A stretch of 64,000 nt of DNA, from positions 305,001 to 369,000 of the forward strand of contig JAJTWR010000359.1 of the NCBI GenBank assembly GCA_021613335.1, given 5' to 3'. The notes beneath the pieces are model-generated. The model saw only the letters and a program-made list of their open reading frames with translations. It ran no database searches and was not told where the DNA came from. Below, in pieces: positions 61,513 to 64,000 of the stretch. The position numbers were made by a program, and so were the translations under genes. The stretch comes from Whitmania pigra (lineage: Eukaryota > Annelida > Clitellata > Hirudinida > Haemopidae). The stretch's first letter is position 1, and every line of letters begins with the position of its first letter.

Positions 61513-63150
61513 TCACTTCGAACCCGACTTGGTAGACCTGTTTGATTTTGATTTTTTTGATTTATCACTTTTCCTCGGTTGCTTGTTCTTAGAGATTGGA
61601 AAAGGGTTCTTTTTCCTGACGAGTTTCTTAACTCTGTAATTCCTCCACCAAGTTTGAATTTGCATTGCTGCTTTGGAACGAATGAGGATTGTTTCTTCCT
61701 TCAGTCCGAGGTTGTGTTCAGTCCAGAATCTTTCGTTCATGATGACGTCAAAAAGTTTTTTGATCTCTCCGTACTCCGATTCCAGTTGAACTTGTTTGAT
61801 GTTGTGTTCGTCTTGAAGTCTTCTCGTTTCTTCTATGTTTCTTTCGAGTTCTTGAGTGACTTCTTCGTATTGACACTGTATGTAATAAATGTCTTCGTCG
61901 AGTTTCGTTTTTCCGTCCAACAAAAGCTTCTCTCTTTCCCACTGTTTCTTGCGATTTTCCTCTAAAGTAGCTTTTAAATTAGTTGTTTGATCCTCAACAT
62001 CCAATCTTTGATTCTCGGCCTCGATTAAGAGCTGCGCATCCCTTTTTATTCTGGCGATTCCTTCACTATAAAGCTTCTGCGTGGTGCCCTTGTTCAGGTG
62101 CATTTCTCTCAATTGTTGATCGATCGAGTTCAGAATTGCCTTCTGAACCTGTATGCAACTCATTTTGTAGGCTTTTAAGTGGTTGAGAATGGAGGAGTAG
62201 TTGAATATCCTGTTGCATGAATAGGTGATGTAGAGCTTCCTTGCGTAATCCATTATTGGGTCGGTTGCTAACTTTTGTTCGCAAATCTTTATCAGCACGT
62301 TCAAAGAATCCAGAAAATCCAGATATTTCGGCTTGATGTGATTGTCTTCCATTACTTCATATCTTAGGCATTCATTCAAAGATAATTCTCTCAAAATAGA
62401 CTTGCAAATGTGGGCGAGGTATTCCCGCGAAATATTTTGGTTTCCTCTCACAACGTCCTGTTTTCTGTAAAACTCTGAAAGCAATGATGCCGGCGTGTGA
62501 ACATAGGTTTTTGTGAGTTTCATTTGCTCTGATTTTACTTCAGAATCTGCTTTAAAAGTCGCCTTTGAAGAAGATTCGTCGAATGATGAAGTCGGTTTTA
62601 CATCCGTTTTCGTCGCTTGACTCATCTCAAGGGTGATTGATTTTAAAATTTCAGGATCCAAATCTTCAAAATACTTGAAAGCCTCGTCAGATTTTAGAGG
62701 AACCCAGCAGTTTTTGATAAAATCTTCCAAAAATTTGAGCATTTCTAATCCAACCTGGATTGGATTTTCGCCAATTGTTTCATCGAAAAACATTTCCTTG
62801 TCATCCTGCGACTTATCGTGCACCGGATTATAGTCTTCCACCAGCACCTCAGTGAGTCTTTGAACCAGTTCTTCGTATTCAATCAAACGGGAATTTTTTA
62901 TCCCGCATTTCTCGACAATGAACTTAATTTCACCAACCAAATTCCTCAAGTAGCCCAGCAATGTGACCCTGTTTATCGAGCATTCTAAAAATGTCATCAC
63001 CCGCTCCCCAACCAGGTCGAGTCTTTCGCTTCCGCGATCACACACTACAGTTGCTGGGTCAATGAGGGGCCTCAGAAAATTCGCACTCCTCGAACTGATG
63101 CCCTTCCACCTTTCTTCTTCGCTGCAAGATTTCTTCAAATTTCTTGACAT
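61513..63150 (-). CDS. DRC10/IQCD-like axonemal coiled-coil protein, copy B
   Basis: Intronless, 545 residues. The start is the ATG at 63150 (MSRNLKKSC); the frame is open four codons further up but only with a TTG, and an in-frame TGA lies upstream with no other ATG. Layout parallels copy A: helical N-terminus with FLEDFIKNCWVPLKSDEAF (copy A FVESTWVSLNVVKVF), Ser/Lys linker, REYLAHICKSILRELSLNE, TDPIMDYARKLYITYSCNRI, long coiled coil (about 335-505), IQ-like AAMQIQTWWRNYRVKKLVRK and a Ser/Lys tail. Expected role: dynein regulatory complex/nexin link of motile cilia. The copies have diverged strongly, so the duplication is old. Confidence 0.8.
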   Translation of the reverse strand: MSRNLKKSCSEEERWKGISSRSANFLRPLIDPATVVCDRGSERLDLVGERVMTFLECSINRVTLLGYLRNLVGEIKFIVEKCGIKNSRLIEYEELVQRLTEVLVEDYNPVHDKSQDDKEMFFDETIGENPIQVGLEMLKFLEDFIKNCWVPLKSDEAFKYFEDLDPEILKSITLEMSQATKTDVKPTSSFDESSSKATFKADSEVKSEQMKLTKTYVHTPASLLSEFYRKQDVVRGNQNISREYLAHICKSILRELSLNECLRYEVMEDNHIKPKYLDFLDSLNVLIKICEQKLATDPIMDYARKLYITYSCNRIFNYSSILNHLKAYKMSCIQVQKAILNSIDQQLREMHLNKGTTQKLYSEGIARIKRDAQLLIEAENQRLDVEDQTTNLKATLEENRKKQWEREKLLLDGKTKLDEDIYYIQCQYEEVTQELERNIEETRRLQDEHNIKQVQLESEYGEIKKLFDVIMNERFWTEHNLGLKEETILIRSKAAMQIQTWWRNYRVKKLVRKKNPFPISKNKQPRKSDKSKKSKSNRSTKSGSK

Positions 63151-63199
63151 TTCTGCGACCAAAGCCTTCTTGTTTTCCTCTGTGACGTAGCTCTCTCGT

Positions 63200-64000
63200 C
63201 AAAAACAGTGAACTTTTGTTATTCGAACGATTGTTGTGGAAATAATTTATTCAATCCACTTTGAAAGGATTCTCAAGATAAGAAGCTTCCTTACAAGTGA
63301 ATGCAGTTTTTATGCCAACATCAAGCACCACTTTTAGGACTTTTTAAGAAGGAAAACGTGCCGATATTCTTTTGTGGAAGGGTCAGTTACGACCCCTTTT
63401 ATATTCTAATTTCTTTATTTAAATAAAATTCTCAATTTGTAAATTTTTAACAAATTTTAATTACATTGAATTTGATTTAATTACTCGTTCGCAAAGATTT
63501 TTTTTGGTCGATTTGGTTTTAAACTCATGTTTGTATAATAACAACATTTAATAACAATTGAATTGAATACGTGATGCAGATAACTAAATATTAAGATTCA
63601 TATTGAATACATATTATAATAGTAATAATATTAAATATTTTAAATCAATAATAAACATCACACTTTAATCAATTGTAATTGAAAAACAATTCCCATCAGA
63701 ATTTCCTTTTGTTGCTCTCAGCACTTCTGTTTGACTCGTTTGGGTTTTTCATCTTTAACTTTAAATGCTTCCAATATTTTGGCAAAATTTAAACTTATTT
63801 AAAAAATTTAGAAAAGTAAGAAAATTGAAGGATAATATTTAGGAAATCCTAAATTTTCTAAGCAAACATTCTGTATGTATTTCTTTATGCGTTTGAAAAG
63901 TTTTGAAAAATTTAACAGAAACCTTTGAAGACTTTTCGATGTTCTTTTTATTTTATCACAGCAACCGAAAGCTCTCGTGATGTGAATGCATTTTTAACCA
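63200..64000. other. AT-rich spacer upstream of DRC10-like copy B
   Basis: The promoter of copy B should lie at about 63160-63300 on the minus strand. No motif can be singled out and no gene is seen to the window end. Confidence 0.4.

Noticed and set aside
61579..63190. Plus-strand frames over the second DRC10-like gene
   Set aside because: Antisense shadows; the minus frame has the coiled coil and IQ-like motif.

Overview
This is an AT-rich animal (eukaryotic) window. The evidence is multi-exon genes with GT-AG introns, non-LTR retrotransposons, hAT DNA transposons, tRNA-derived SINEs and very long microsatellites. There is no bacterial operon structure and I see no rRNA, tRNA or CRISPR locus. 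Base composition, repeat style and the fucolectin-type lectin fit a lophotrochozoan invertebrate. An annelid such as a leech is my guess from general resemblance only.

Layout. 0-2.3 kb: remnant of an R2-like, site-specific-type LINE (minus) next to a long ATT microsatellite. 2.3-21.4 kb: mostly gene-free, with one SINE, two LINE families (7.6-8.3 and 15-17.2 kb minus; 12.8-14.3 kb plus), an AT-cored palindrome, a 9-bp minisatellite and about 84 copies of a TGGA tetranucleotide. 21.4-39.0 kb (plus): a large multi-exon gene that I assembled from twelve exons whose splice phases all agree. It encodes a TNFR-like cysteine-rich N-terminus, a large ectodomain, about five membrane spans and a cytoplasmic tail. 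I do not recognise the family. Its introns carry hAT, SINE and MITE remnants and ATT, GAT/GACGAT and 39-bp repeats. 39.2-44.5 kb (minus): a small immunoglobulin-domain gene, convergent with the previous one, ending in a hydrophobic tail that looks like a GPI-anchor signal. One intron holds a complete but dead 2.15-kb hAT transposon, itself interrupted by a SINE.

45.7-63.2 kb: a gene island mixed with transposons. It holds two paralogous intronless DRC10/IQCD-like axonemal coiled-coil genes (minus), an intronless TFIIE-beta gene (GTF2E2, minus) and a three-exon secreted fucolectin-domain plus PAN/apple-domain gene (plus) with a 25-bp minisatellite in intron 2. A broken exon-1 copy of the lectin gene lies 7 kb upstream of it. 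The transposons here are MITEs with CCCGTCATAA ends, a SPIN-like hAT MITE, another hAT remnant with a LINE fragment in it, and a hAT element with a perfect 8-bp target-site duplication.

The genes do not form one pathway. The DRC10-like pair belongs to motile cilia or flagella, TFIIE-beta to RNA polymerase II initiation, and the lectin, Ig and multi-span proteins to the secretory or cell-surface compartment. The best candidate for something undescribed is the 21.4-39.0 kb membrane protein. The clearest genome-evolution story is the shared 3' tail between a LINE and a SINE, plus nested insertions that give relative ages.
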